From the NCBI RefSeq assembly GCF_014697575.1, contig NZ_JACJSC010000001.1:868001-932000 (forward strand): a stretch of DNA of 64,000 bases, in the 5' to 3' direction. Position numbers and translations under genes: made by a program. The notes beneath the pieces are model-generated. The model was not told where the DNA came from and searched no databases. It saw only the letters and a program-made list of their open reading frames with translations. Numbering within the stretch: position 1 is the first letter of the stretch; every line of letters begins with the position of its first letter. Of the stretch, positions 1-9,122 are shown piece by piece. The stretch is from Planktothrix sp. FACHB-1365 (lineage in GTDB: Bacteria; Cyanobacteriota; Cyanobacteriia; Cyanobacteriales; Microcoleaceae).

Positions 1-611
<611 letters not shown>

Positions 612-617
612 TCCATT

Positions 618-682
618 AGAAACCGGGTTTCTAATAGTATTTCTTCGTTAGAACTAACAGTCTAGTGAGAAACCCGGTTTCT
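618..682. repeat. Two inverted copies of a 15-bp palindromic element
   Basis: AGAAACCGGGTTTCT at 618-632 and its reverse complement AGAAACCCGGTTTCT at 668-682 lie just after the thiC stop. They could pair into a 15-bp stem with a 35-base loop. The same element recurs at many gene ends in this window (37468, 40278, 40327, 40345, 52434, 52487, 54127). It may act as a transcript-end hairpin for thiC, but there is no clear U-run. Confidence 0.7.
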
Positions 683-745
683 GAGTGTTTACTTTTTAGG
701 TTAAAATGAATTTAAAGAGGAGGTGCTAAAGCACAATAACGGTGT

Positions 746-1213
746 ATGAATTATCAAAAAATTTTAGTCGCCATTGACCAGTCAGCACAAAGCAAAACAG
801 TATTTGAAACTGCGTTAGAATTAGGGCGGAAATCATCGGGACAGTTGATGATTTTTCACCGTTTGTCTTTGGATGAACCCGAAAGTTATACTTATACCAG
901 TGTGCAAGTCGAAAAGATTGTTCACCATTATAAATTTGTTCAAGAAAAGTTAGAACAAGATTTAGAAAAAGTGCGGTTATGGTTAACTGGGTTAGAAAAC
1001 CGTGCCCTTGAAGCTGGAATTAAGGCAGAATGGGATTGGAAAGAAGGCAATGCAGGGCGTTTGATTTGTCAGGTCGCTAAAAATTGGAATGCTGATATTA
1101 TCGTCATGGGAAGACGCGGGAAAACGGCGGTTATGGAAACGCTGTTAGGGAGTGTGAGTTATCATGTTGTCCATCATGCCCCCTGTGGGGTATTGATTGT
1201 TCAAGGGAAATAG
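746..1213 (+). CDS. Universal stress protein, UspA family
   Basis: A single-domain UspA protein of 155 residues, the usual length. Family members are small cytosolic nucleotide-binding proteins induced under stress; no single biochemical role can be assigned. The ATP-binding motif G-x2-G-x9-G-S is visible near the C-terminus (GRRG, nine residues, then GS), which places it with the ATP-binding subgroup. The N-terminus KILVAIDQS is the typical first beta strand with its acidic residue. The gene stands alone between thiC and small hypotheticals. A GAGGAGG ribosome-binding site at 717-723 is 22 bases from the ATG, unusually far, with a small GTGC-TAAA-GCAC hairpin (723-734) in between that could shorten the effective distance. 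Confidence 0.9.
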   Translation: MNYQKILVAIDQSAQSKTVFETALELGRKSSGQLMIFHRLSLDEPESYTYTSVQVEKIVHHYKFVQEKLEQDLEKVRLWLTGLENRALEAGIKAEWDWKEGNAGRLICQVAKNWNADIIVMGRRGKTAVMETLLGSVSYHVVHHAPCGVLIVQGK

Positions 1214-1248
1214 GGTGTTGGCACATCTTACAGAGATTGAATCACAAT

Positions 1249-1470
1249 TTACTCTTGAAGGCTAGAAATTTCATCCACCACTTCAATTTGTTTGCGAGCA
1301 ATAGACCGATAAATTCGACTCAGCGATCGCAATTCCTCTTCCGTTAAGCTCTCATCAAAAATTGCAGCCAATAACCCATAGCGATCCGCTAATGTGATCT
1401 GGCCTGTTTCGTGAACTTTGACAAACAATTCGCTGAGTGCGGACTCAATTAAACAAATAGGTGCTTCCAT
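1249..1470 (-). CDS. Small conserved-looking hypothetical protein
   Basis: A 73-residue acidic, mostly helical protein with no signal peptide, membrane segment or cysteine. I do not recognise a named family. It is rich in Glu, Leu and Ser and has a pattern (SLTEEELRSLSRIYRSIARKQ) suggesting an amphipathic helical hairpin. It reads like the small two-helix proteins often found in cyanobacterial genomes, and it is taken as real because it has a good ATG start, balanced composition and no better gene on the other strand. It converges with the stress-protein gene, separated by 35 bases. No function is proposed. Confidence 0.6.
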   Translation of the reverse strand: MEAPICLIESALSELFVKVHETGQITLADRYGLLAAIFDESLTEEELRSLSRIYRSIARKQIEVVDEISSLQE

Positions 1471-1722
1471 AATCCGGTTAGTTAGGATAACTGAATTGAT
1501 GTGATGATGGAGAATTGAGAATTTGGAAAACTCCGCAGCGTTAGAGATAATTCCGTAGAGTTTTCGCCTAAAATTCGATGAGAACTATGAAATCGGGGGG
1601 GTTAGAACTTTTAAACTTTACAATTATTATTTCAGAGTTTTGGCTTCAAAGAGGTGATTAAACTTCAATAGCAATTGTGATTTTTGGGAGATCAGGCTGT
1701 GATCTCAATCACCCATACAAAC

Positions 1723-1929
1723 TTAATTTAATTTTAAGGCACTTACAGGAACATCATCCCAAGATTCAACGGTTCTGAGAACCGCAACCCAGCCTTGTTG
1801 CTTTTGAATTTCTGTTAAATTTCTTTGAAAGGACTCATGGCAATCTTGAGCTTGCTTCTCATCACAACAAGCAATACAAGAATAGACGATTCCCATTGGA
1901 TCAAGTTGTTCATTTACCCAAATGGTCAT
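1723..1929 (-). CDS. Small hypothetical protein, cysteine-containing
   Basis: About 68 residues beginning MTIWVNEQLDPMG. The frame stays open six codons further upstream to a GTG at 1947, but that extension contains an AGGAG Shine-Dalgarno sequence about nine bases before the ATG at 1929, so the ATG is chosen. The protein has the cysteines CIACC in the middle, then a charged helical stretch (DEKQAQDCHESFQRNLTEIQ) and a C-terminal strand-like segment WVAVLRTVESWDDVPVS. I do not recognise the family. Cys-x2-Cys-Cys could bind metal or be redox-active, but this is only a possibility. It lies alone between two other minus-strand genes. Confidence 0.6.
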   Translation of the reverse strand: MTIWVNEQLDPMGIVYSCIACCDEKQAQDCHESFQRNLTEIQKQQGWVAVLRTVESWDDVPVSALKLN

Positions 1930-2017
1930 TGTAAATTTTCTCCTCACTCAATACCCATTAATGGCTTTTATTTTATCAACATTCAAGCACAAGGCTCAAA
2001 AAACTAAAAAGGACAGA

Positions 2018-2506
2018 TTATTTTTGGTTTCCCAATGCTGCTAAAGAAGCTTCAGTGACCCGACAAATGCGCCAGTCGGGTAAAATTTTCGCGCCTATTT
2101 TTTCATAAAAATCAATAGCAGGTTGATTCCAATCTAAAACAGACCATTCTAAACGTCCACACCCCCTGGATACTGCTAATTCTGCTACATGAGTGATTAA
2201 TGCTTTACCAATCCCTTGACGGCGATATTCAGGAAGGACAAATAAATCTTCTAAATAAATTCCTGGTTGGGTTAAAAACGTAGAATAGTTATGAAAAAAC
2301 AAGGCAAAACCAACGGCTTTTCCTTCAACTTCAGCTAAAATTGCTTCTATATAGGATGGATTACCAAATAAATGCTGTTTTAAGTTTTCCGCACTTCCAC
2401 TCACTTCATGGGATAACTTCTCGTATTCCGCTAAGGCTTGAATCAGTTGGAATAAAACGGGAATATCCTCAAGGGTTGCTGGTTTTAAAATTGCTGATTT
2501 AGACAT
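2018..2506 (-). CDS. GNAT-family N-acetyltransferase (diamine/thialysine acetyltransferase-like)
   Basis: A 162-residue single GNAT domain that would transfer an acetyl group from acetyl-CoA to a small amine. The acetyl-CoA pyrophosphate-binding motif A is clear (EYRRQGIGKALI, the R/Q-x2-G-x-G/A loop). It is preceded by the strand LEDLFVLPEYR and followed by the C-terminal WNQPAIDFYEKIGA motif B. The N-terminal I-x2-A-x2-D-I-P-x-L-x2-L-I-x2-L-A-E-Y-E pattern and the overall length match the spermidine/thialysine acetyltransferase-like subgroup found widely in bacteria. Substrate cannot be told from sequence. Monocistronic on the minus strand. Confidence 0.88.
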   Translation of the reverse strand: MSKSAILKPATLEDIPVLFQLIQALAEYEKLSHEVSGSAENLKQHLFGNPSYIEAILAEVEGKAVGFALFFHNYSTFLTQPGIYLEDLFVLPEYRRQGIGKALITHVAELAVSRGCGRLEWSVLDWNQPAIDFYEKIGAKILPDWRICRVTEASLAALGNQK

Positions 2507-2604
2507 ATCCGATGTTGAACAGTTGATAATGACAATAAAATTTTTTCTAACGTATTAGATTTTTGTCAGTATACAACAATTCAAATCAATCCTACCGGAA
2601 AAAA

Positions 2605-3603
2605 TTATTTAATCCAACCTTTTAACCGTTCTGCAATATGAGGACGACGTAACTTCCTCATGGCTCTGGCTTGAATTTGTCGCACTCGTTCCCGTGAAAG
2701 ATCATAAAGACCACTAACTTCTTCTAAGGTATAAGGAACTCCGGTGGTTAATCCAAATCGCAGTGCTAAAACGTCTTTTTCTCGTTCCGTTAAAACGGTT
2801 GCTAAAACTTCTAATAAATCCTGACGCATCATCATTTCATTCATTTGAGCTTCAGGAGTTTGAGTTTCTTGATCTTCTAAAATATCCATTAATTCGGAGT
2901 TTTCTTCCGTCCCAATTCGGTGATTTAAAGACAGAGATTTCCGATGAACTTGTTCAAGAATGCGAATTTGTTGGGGCGTAATAGCAACAGCTTCTGCTAA
3001 TTCTTCTTCTGTCGGTTTTCGTTGTAGCGATCGCTTTAAATCTCGGTAAGCTATCTTCAGTTTATTCAATTGTTCAACAACATGAACAGGTAATCGAATG
3101 GTGCGTCCTTGATTAGCAATGGTTCGGGTAATCCCTTGACGAATCCACCAATACGCATAAGTGGAGAATTTATATCCTTTATCAGGATCAAATTTTTCTG
3201 TCGCGCGGTTGAGTCCTAAAGCGCCTTCTTGAATTAAATCTAAAAACGGAACCCCTCGATTAATATAACGTTTAGCAATAGAAACGACTAACCGTAAATT
3301 AGAACTAATCATCCGACTTTTAGCCGCCGTTCCTAATTTTAATTGATGTTTGAGTTCTGTTTCCGTAATTCCTAGAAACGCAGCTAGTTCTGCGGGAGGA
3401 GGTAAGTACCCTAATTCCAGGGTCAGCCGAGTTTGTAATTCTTCAATTTTAACCAGGGTTTGAATATGACGACCGAGTTCTATTTCTTCATTGGGTTTAA
3501 GTAAAGGATAACGCGCCATGCGTTTAAATAATGCAGCAATTGCGTCATCTCCCGCTACAGTGGTTTCTGTAATCGGAAAAAACGTCGAATTCTGTGGATT
3601 CAT
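2605..3603 (-). CDS. Group 2 RNA polymerase sigma factor (sigma-70 family, SigA-like)
   Basis: A 332-residue sigma-70 protein. Visible regions are 1.2 (start DDAIAALFKRMARYPLL), region 2 with the core-binding and -10 recognition helix (FLDLIQEGALGLNRATEKFD then GYKFSTYAYWWIRQGI), region 3 (IRLPVHVVEQLNKL), and region 4 with the -35 recognition helix-turn-helix (YTLEEVSGLYDLSRERVRQI). It lacks the long region 1.1 of the principal SigA, so it is a group 2, non-essential factor, the kind cyanobacteria use for carbon, nitrogen, light and stress responses. Which paralogue (SigB, C, D or E) cannot be decided here. The ATG is preceded by a good TGGAGG ribosome-binding site. Confidence 0.93.
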   Translation of the reverse strand: MNPQNSTFFPITETTVAGDDAIAALFKRMARYPLLKPNEEIELGRHIQTLVKIEELQTRLTLELGYLPPPAELAAFLGITETELKHQLKLGTAAKSRMISSNLRLVVSIAKRYINRGVPFLDLIQEGALGLNRATEKFDPDKGYKFSTYAYWWIRQGITRTIANQGRTIRLPVHVVEQLNKLKIAYRDLKRSLQRKPTEEELAEAVAITPQQIRILEQVHRKSLSLNHRIGTEENSELMDILEDQETQTPEAQMNEMMMRQDLLEVLATVLTEREKDVLALRFGLTTGVPYTLEEVSGLYDLSRERVRQIQARAMRKLRRPHIAERLKGWIK

Positions 3604-3908
3604 GGTTATATCCTCCAGTTGACGATCTAAATTTGAACAGTTCGCTTGGAGTTTTCCCTATCGTCAAAATCTTCTGTCAGATCAGAAGACAAGGAAATCC
3701 CATCTATGACTACTTTAAGTTGGTTCCATTATAGAAGACTCTCTCAAAAGACTGGGAGAATCGATCTGATCTCTACAGAAGTCAGCAGATAGGAGTCAGG
3801 TATTTTTATCCCAAAACTCAAAGCTCAAAATTCAAAATCCAATTTCTTGAACTTTGAACCATGAGCCTTAATAAAATTCAGAAAATTTTAGAGGAATAAC
3901 CCCACTGC
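3604..3908. other. Gene-free stretch upstream of the sigma factor gene
   Basis: About 300 bases that should hold the sigma-factor promoter (reading leftward) and the 3' end of nothing else. The only structure I see is a run of near-repeated CTCAAA/TTCAAAA units around 3815-3840. No open frame of note. Confidence 0.4.
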
Positions 3909-4274
3909 TTAACTCCACATTCCTACACTCTTAGTGGGTCGAGGAACAAAAGGAGGAATATCCGCATCAGAGTCAGACGGAACAGTAGGAGTTGTTGGGG
4001 GGGAAGTAAATTCCGAGGTGGGAATACCTTTCGGTTCTGCATCGGGTTCATCGGGGCAAAATTCTAAACGAATCCGAAACTTCCCGGTTTGCCAAGACTT
4101 ACCGGGACGTAGCAGTTGACACTCGATTCCTTCCTTAAATAAATTTTCCTCCTCCAACTTAGATTCCATAATAGACAAAAATTCACTAGCTTTAAATGTG
4201 CATTGAAACATCAAGGCACTTTCACTGGTATTAATCACATCATCATCATTGAGAATATAAGTTGAATCGCTCAT
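3909..4274 (-). CDS. KGK-domain protein
   Basis: A 121-residue protein with the cyanobacterial KGK domain, named for its Lys-Gly-Lys block. Here the block is GKSWQTGKFRIRLEFCPDEPD, with the strongly conserved RIRLEFCPDEP core at about residues 67-78 and the upstream ECQLLRPG strand. The first K-G-K position reads T-G-K. The N-terminal 60 residues contain the usual D-D-D-V and ATP-grasp-unrelated helical part. The last 40 residues are a low-complexity Pro/Ser/Thr/Asp tail ending SVGMWS, probably unstructured. Function of the family is unknown. It is separated from ccsA by 61 bases on the same strand and may be transcribed after it. Confidence 0.8.
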   Translation of the reverse strand: MSDSTYILNDDDVINTSESALMFQCTFKASEFLSIMESKLEEENLFKEGIECQLLRPGKSWQTGKFRIRLEFCPDEPDAEPKGIPTSEFTSPPTTPTVPSDSDADIPPFVPRPTKSVGMWS

Positions 4275-4335
4275 TTCTATGTCCTGTAAATTGTCTTTTG
4301 TACAAGGGAATTACCCTCAAAAGGGATCGATTCAT

Positions 4336-5370
4336 TTAGAAGAACCAACCGTAGGAATGTAACCCTTTTCCTAATAGATTAACGCCTAAATAGCACACCC
4401 ACACCACGACGAATCCTGTGGCTGCTAAAATAGCAGGTTTGCGTCCTTGCCAACCGCGAGTAATGCGGGCGTGTAAATAAGCGGCGAATACTAACCAAGT
4501 AATTAACGCCCAGGTTTCTTTGGGATCCCAACTCCAATAAGAACCCCAAGCTTCATTTGCCCAAACAGCCCCAGCGATAATTCCAATGGTTAAAAGCGGA
4601 AATCCTAATCCAATAATCCGATAACTAATATTGTCAATCGTTTCCACTAACGTTAATCGCTGTGGAGACAGGGGTTGAACAGAGGGAAGAGTCTGTGTGA
4701 GTTTAACCGCTTCTAGGACAGCCGTTGTACCATTTCCATTCGTTGTTAACCCTGGTGTGGGGTTCGACTCTGTAACCGTGGACGAAGAATAGGTGACTAA
4801 ATTAGTAACCGGTTTTTGATGATTTCGAGAAATGCGCGTTCCCAGTGAACTACCACTTAATTCCACCTCCTGTCCCCGTGTCAGAATTAAAAAAGCGATC
4901 GCTAACAAAGAACCGACCATTAAAGTGGCATAACTTAACATCATGACGCTGACGTGCATCATTAACCAGTTAGATTTTAAGGCGGGTACTAACGGTTCAG
5001 CCAAGCGCATTTGGGGCGGTAATTTTAAAGCGGCAAAGGCTACAATTGCCATCGCCACAGGAGAAGTTACAACTCCCACTAAACGGCTACGACTCATATT
5101 TTCAGCAATCAGATGAATCGTTGTAATACCCCACGTTAGGAAAAATAGCGATTCATATAAATTACTAATAGGAAAGTAACCCGCCTCAATCCATCTCGCT
5201 CCCAATAGGGCCGCAATCGAAAGATTAGCGATCGCCATTCCTGCGGTTCCCAACGCCCACAGATAAGGAATATTAGGAAATGCAGCCCCCACCCAATACA
5301 ACAACAGGGTGGCAAATAAAATGGCAAAGGATATATTATCTAATCCATTCTGGAGTATAACCAGACTCAT
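4336..5370 (-). CDS. ccsA: Cytochrome c biogenesis protein CcsA (CcsB/ResC/Ycf5-type)
   Basis: A 344-residue polytopic membrane protein of the System II cytochrome c maturation pathway. With Ccs1 it moves haem across the thylakoid membrane and ligates it to apocytochromes such as cytochrome f and c6. The haem-handling tryptophan-rich WWD motif is seen as [18 protein letters not shown]. Conserved histidines lie in flanking helices ([12 protein letters not shown] and the C-terminal GLHSYGWFF). About eight hydrophobic segments are visible. Residues about 170-230 form a polar, low-complexity insertion (Ser/Thr/Asn-rich) between membrane segments, typical of the cyanobacterial protein. Databases call it CcsB as often as CcsA. 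The partner ccs1 is not in this window. Confidence 0.93.
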   Translation of the reverse strand: MSLVILQNGLDNISFAILFATLLLYWVGAAFPNIPYLWALGTAGMAIANLSIAALLGARWIEAGYFPISNLYESLFFLTWGITTIHLIAENMSRSRLVGVVTSPVAMAIVAFAALKLPPQMRLAEPLVPALKSNWLMMHVSVMMLSYATLMVGSLLAIAFLILTRGQEVELSGSSLGTRISRNHQKPVTNLVTYSSSTVTESNPTPGLTTNGNGTTAVLEAVKLTQTLPSVQPLSPQRLTLVETIDNISYRIIGLGFPLLTIGIIAGAVWANEAWGSYWSWDPKETWALITWLVFAAYLHARITRGWQGRKPAILAATGFVVVWVCYLGVNLLGKGLHSYGWFF

Positions 5371-5735
5371 GAACGATTCTCCTAGTAACGGTATGAATTA
5401 CCGAGTTTTTTCAGAACTCTATCTCTACTGATCCTACCGATTCCTGGCGATCTTGGGTGATGTTTCCGTCGAGATCCTAATTTCGTAAAGTTCGGACATT
5501 GCGCTGATTCCATCAGCAACAACCGAACCCAATTGTCTTAAAAACCTTGATACCTTGTAAGAAAGATTGAGCAGCACTGAGATAGGGGATGTTGAGTGTA
5601 GGGAAATCCAGCCTGATTAAACCCCTAAATTGAGATCAGGATCAGCTTAGGAAATTAATCTGCTGAACTATATTTAAAGAATATTAATCATAAAACAACT
5701 GGCTTCAGGATCACTGTATTGAGGAGAGGGGAAGA
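5371..5735. other. Divergent intergenic region between ccsA and the dnaJ-like gene
   Basis: 365 bases without a gene. It should contain both divergent promoters. A GAGGAG ribosome-binding site for the dnaJ-like gene lies at 5721-5726. I see no strong hairpin or operator. Confidence 0.4.
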
Positions 5736-6746
5736 ATGCCTGGGACTGACTATAAAGACTACTACTCGATTTTAGGATTGGACAAAGCGGCAACGGCTGA
5801 TGATATTAAAAAAGCCTACCGTAAACTCGCCCGTAAATATCACCCGGATATGAATCCAGGGAATAAACAGGCTGAGGCTAGTTTTAAAGAAGTCAACGAA
5901 GCTTATGAAGTTTTGTCCGACACTGATAAACGGGGAAAATACGATCAATTTGGTCAATATTGGAATCAAGCCGGAGGTGCTGGATGGCCCGGTGGGGCGG
6001 GTTCCAACGTAGATTTTAGCGGATTTGACTTTAGCCAATTTAACAGTTTTGATGAATTTATTAATGCTCTTTTAGGCCGCGGGGGTGGAGGGCCAAGACC
6101 TGGAGCCAGTAGCAGTCGCAGTTATTCCTATCGTGCCCAACCCGGAAATCCTTCGGGATTTGGAGGGGGTGCTTATAATGATTTTTCCTCTGGATTTAAT
6201 AATCGCAATCCCTCTGCTGTTGCTGATTCCGAAGCGATTGTAACGCTCTCCCTCAGTGAAGCCTTTCATGGAACCCAAAAACGCTATGGAACCGGGGAAG
6301 TCACGATTCCGGCGGGAGTCAAACCGGGGAGTAAAATTAGGGTTCGCGGTCAAGGTCAACTCGACCCCTACACCCAACAACGGGGGGATTTATACCTGAA
6401 AGTGGAACTACAACCCCATCCTTTTTTCCAATTTGACGGGGAAAATTTGGTTTGTGAACTACCTTTAACCCCGGATGAAGTAGCGTTAGGAACCTCTGTT
6501 GAAGTTCCCACACCCGATGGGATGGTAACGATGAATATTCCACCGGGAATTCGTTCAGGACAGTCTTTGCGATTGCGGGGCAAAGGATGGCCAAAACCCA
6601 AGGGAGGAGGACGCACGGATCAATTAGTTAAAATTGTTGTTGTTCCGCCTAAAGAACTTAATTCTAATGAACGAGAATATTATGAAAAAATTCGTGCAAC
6701 TCGAACGTTTAATCCCCGCAGCAGCTTGAAAGAAATGAAACTCTAA
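5736..6746 (+). CDS. DnaJ-type co-chaperone, zinc-finger-less (class B/CbpA-like)
   Basis: A 336-residue Hsp40 that would stimulate DnaK ATPase activity and hand over unfolded clients. Residues about 8-70 are a J domain with the essential HPD tripeptide (KYHPDMNPG) and the YEVLSD turn. A Gly/Phe-rich linker follows (about 75-150, with [19 protein letters not shown] and several poly-Gly stretches). Residues about 165-330 are the two beta-sandwich client-binding domains ([13 protein letters not shown], then [14 protein letters not shown], then [17 protein letters not shown]). There is no CxxCxGxG zinc finger, so this is class B rather than canonical DnaJ. The DnaK partner is not nearby. Confidence 0.93.
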   Translation: MPGTDYKDYYSILGLDKAATADDIKKAYRKLARKYHPDMNPGNKQAEASFKEVNEAYEVLSDTDKRGKYDQFGQYWNQAGGAGWPGGAGSNVDFSGFDFSQFNSFDEFINALLGRGGGGPRPGASSSRSYSYRAQPGNPSGFGGGAYNDFSSGFNNRNPSAVADSEAIVTLSLSEAFHGTQKRYGTGEVTIPAGVKPGSKIRVRGQGQLDPYTQQRGDLYLKVELQPHPFFQFDGENLVCELPLTPDEVALGTSVEVPTPDGMVTMNIPPGIRSGQSLRLRGKGWPKPKGGGRTDQLVKIVVVPPKELNSNEREYYEKIRATRTFNPRSSLKEMKL

Positions 6747-6756
6747 AAATGTTTAA

Positions 6757-6788
6757 ACCGATCAGAAGCATGGTGTCCTGATCGGTTA
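6757..6788 (+). terminator. Hairpin after the dnaJ-like gene
   Basis: Perfect 10-bp arms AACCGATCAG and CTGATCGGTT around a 12-base loop, starting 11 bases after the stop codon. Position and stem strength suggest a transcription end. The following bases are not U-rich, so intrinsic termination would be weak. Confidence 0.55.
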
Positions 6789-7183
6789 ATACTGTGAACT
6801 TGCATAAATTGTTGAATGTTTTTGGACGATAAAACTACTCATTCACCCATTGGCAAGAAAGCCGAGAATTTTCATCCTTCACCCAACGCGCCACTAATTG
6901 TCCTTTTTTGGCGAGGCTTTTGCTTTGGGTCTGGGTCAAAATCGGCGTTTCTTGGGTCGGTTTTTCTAGGTGTGGATGAGAAAGAGGTTTCCGCCAGTAA
7001 AGATTGATAAACATTGTTGCTTTTACTCCCCAAACTTTTCCATTTCTTTTTTAATTCCACTTTATCCCTTATCGAAATTTTGTTACAAAAATGACAATTT
7101 TTTTAACAGTTGTGCAAAGTTTTGTAAATAAACTGTTAAGGATTGAAAGACGTTTGGGGAAAGAAACTACCAATCATTTACCT
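6789..7183. other. Convergent gene-free stretch, low information
   Basis: About 400 bases between two convergent transcription units. Short open frames exist on both strands (6816-7007 and 6872-7060) but overlap each other antisense and have no family features, so neither is called. The segment 7080-7130 is very T- and A-rich and could help terminate the gene reading leftward. Confidence 0.4.
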
Positions 7184-8269
7184 TCAGTTTTGAATCTGTT
7201 CCCAAGCGGTAATAATAGTGCGTAAGGGTTGGGGGAGAAATTGAACGTTTAAATCGGCATAGCGGGTTACGGTGGCTTGTCCCACTAAGGTTACGGTGAT
7301 GAAATCAGCGGCTCCTGAAGGCGCGGGAAAACTGAGACGATGATATTGAGTTAGCTGTTGTGTAGTCAGCAGTCTTTGGAAAGCCTGGACTTCTTGGGGT
7401 GGAATCCAATTCCGTTTAATCATAGAAGGTTGACCTCCGTTGAGTTGTTGGGACGTAATCCATCCATCTGACCACAACGTTACTTTAGACAAACCTCCCG
7501 TAATTCCCCCAGAAGAAATCGTCTGAAATACAGCACCTCTGGGTAAGGAAGGAGAGACTTCACTGGGACTAAAGGGAATCGGTTGCAGGGTTCCAATATT
7601 ATTATTACCTTGAGTCGTGGTGCTATAAAGTCGGACTTGAAACCCATCCTGATTTGTATGGTAAATCCAACGTTGACCCCTACCTCTGACGGTGATTTGC
7701 CAACCCATAATTGCAATTTGAGGACACATTTGATGGGGTTGATAAATGCCTAAACATCCATCCCAAAGACGAGAATTGGCTTGAATAATTTGAAGTTGAT
7801 TCCGGGGAATTCCTGACTGGGACTGTGCGGTTTTTAATACGGCTTCTTGTACAGAAACAGGTAAAACACTTAAACCATTTTCCAGATAAATTGTATTCCC
7901 TCGGTTATCCGTGCGAAACAGTAAACCTTTTTCGCCACTCTTAACGGTAACTAACCAGCCTTCCACTTGGCTTTGGGAACAGGCGATGTCGGGAAAGGAA
8001 AGACCTAAACAGCCATTAGGCCAGATGCGACGTTCTGCATTCAGGAGGGTGACACTTGATGCAGGGACACCGGTAAGTTCCATAGCTTTTTGTTTGACCA
8101 AACCCGCAAGGGATATTGGAAACTCAGGAGCCAAAGAATTAGAGGGATTTACAAACTGAGCAACAGGAACTGAATTGTTGTTTGCTTGGAGGGGAAAGCC
8201 ATAGAGGGGTTCAGCCGGAAGTAAACATAAAACACTGAGTAGAGCAATGAATCGAGGATGAACTCTCAT
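7184..8269 (-). CDS. Secreted protein with two tandem cysteine-bearing repeats, unknown function
   Basis: A 361-residue protein. Residues 1-25 form a signal peptide (positively charged MRVHPR, then a hydrophobic run, then a probable cleavage near LYG-FPLQ). The body contains two homologous copies of about 80 residues. The first has the pattern R-R-I-W-P-N-G-C-L-G-L ... C ... GWLVTV ... LFRTDNRG. The second has S-R-L-W-D-G-C-L-G-I ... C ... GWQITV ... IYHTNQDG. Each carries one CLG cysteine and a second cysteine about 10-13 residues later, suggesting one disulfide per repeat in the periplasm or outside. A third C-terminal domain (about 235-360) reads like an independent beta-rich module. The family is not recognised. 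It is a lone minus-strand gene. Confidence 0.7.
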   Translation of the reverse strand: MRVHPRFIALLSVLCLLPAEPLYGFPLQANNNSVPVAQFVNPSNSLAPEFPISLAGLVKQKAMELTGVPASSVTLLNAERRIWPNGCLGLSFPDIACSQSQVEGWLVTVKSGEKGLLFRTDNRGNTIYLENGLSVLPVSVQEAVLKTAQSQSGIPRNQLQIIQANSRLWDGCLGIYQPHQMCPQIAIMGWQITVRGRGQRWIYHTNQDGFQVRLYSTTTQGNNNIGTLQPIPFSPSEVSPSLPRGAVFQTISSGGITGGLSKVTLWSDGWITSQQLNGGQPSMIKRNWIPPQEVQAFQRLLTTQQLTQYHRLSFPAPSGAADFITVTLVGQATVTRYADLNVQFLPQPLRTIITAWEQIQN

Positions 8270-8577
8270 AGCAGAAGAAAGCTAAACGCTTCAGAGGAAT
8301 CTTTAACCCGATCTTTCCTGTGGCTGGCCTACAGATTCAGGAAATTTTGGGGATGGAGAGTTACAGCATGACTTTTTGAATACAATTTTGAAAATATTGG
8401 CTACATTTTTTGTGTCATCTTCAGATTTTGTCTACAAAAACACCCATTTATCTATATTGACAAAATACACATTTTGTGTATTTTTGCTCCCAATGTACAA
8501 GGATCAGTAATTTTACAGATGTAACTTGTTAACTTTATCGATTTTCAAACCTCTAGTTTCATTGAGATAATGGGCAC
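8270..8577. other. Gene-free promoter region with an AT-rich inverted repeat
   Basis: This region holds the promoter of the secreted-protein gene (leftward) and of the proposed small RNA (rightward). An inverted repeat with 9-bp arms AAAATACAC and GTGTATTTT lies at 8462-8484. For the rightward promoter, GATAAT at 8566-8571 could be the -10 box, with TTTTCA at 8542-8547 as a weak -35 box, 18 bases apart. Confidence 0.4.
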
Positions 8578-8786
8578 ACAGTAGCAGAGAGATGTGTCCT
8601 ATGCACTTAAGGAATTTCTGGGTTAGAACTTAATCTCCTTAAGTGACTCACAGGAGCCAGATGTAGACTCAATCCGGTAGCATCCCTGTTGGAAGATGTG
8701 GTAGCGGGTTTGTAAGTAGGGGCGGAAGTAGATAAGATCGAAGTTCCCATCAATCTGAGCTTCGATTCCCCCCTACACTTTTTTTT
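8578..8786 (+). ncRNA. Candidate small structured RNA, family not identified
   Basis: A non-coding stretch with promoter-like hexamers just upstream (-10-like GATAAT at 8566-8571) and a strong intrinsic terminator at its end. Inside, perfect arms CACTTAAGGA (8604-8613) and TCCTTAAGTG (8636-8645) form a 10-bp stem with a 22-base loop. A final long hairpin (8716-8776) is followed by eight T. There is no open frame of useful length, yet the primary sequence is of mixed composition, unlike the AT-rich spacer around it. The start is inferred from the promoter boxes. It could be a free-standing regulatory RNA, or the leader of the histidine-kinase gene some 340 bases further on with premature termination. 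I could not match it to 6S RNA, tmRNA, RNase P RNA, SRP RNA or a riboswitch I know. Confidence 0.5.
8716..8786 (+). terminator. Intrinsic terminator of the candidate small RNA
   Basis: Outer arms GTAGGGG (8716-8722) and CCCCTAC (8770-8776) enclose an inner stem ATCGAAG/CTTCGAT, and the hairpin is followed by eight consecutive T at 8779-8786. This is a textbook Rho-independent terminator on the plus strand, more than 300 bases before the next plus-strand gene and not after any coding region. Confidence 0.75.
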
Positions 8787-9122
8787 AAGAAATAGAGAAT
8801 AATAAAAAACAGAATTAGCCTTTAAAAATAAGCACCTATAGCAATCCCAAATAGATTGTAATCATTTACAACTGACCTGAAACAGCCAGAAGTATTATCT
8901 CGGTTCCCTGTTCCCTGGAGAAATTAACAATGCTATCCGATCTGTCTGCGGGTAGAAAATCTAAGTATTTGTTAAATCAAGGTGACATTACAGCCAAGCC
9001 TGCATGACAATCAAAATAGTCGATGTAAGTCTGATCCGCTCAGAAAGAGTAATAATTGAAATAGCCCAGATCACTCATTGTCTACCTGTGTTACTAATCA
9101 TCAGACGTTCGATGATGCCTCT

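Noticed and set aside
6816-7060. Short open frames on both strands (63 and 62 codons)
   Set aside because: They overlap antisense over most of their length, have no family features, and lie in a convergent spacer; composition looks non-coding.
8710-8740. GGCGGAAGTAG resembles part of the glutamine (glnA) riboswitch core
   Set aside because: The partner motif normally found before it (GTTCATC-type) is absent in the right order and the next gene is a kinase more than 300 bases away; treated as chance within the candidate small RNA.
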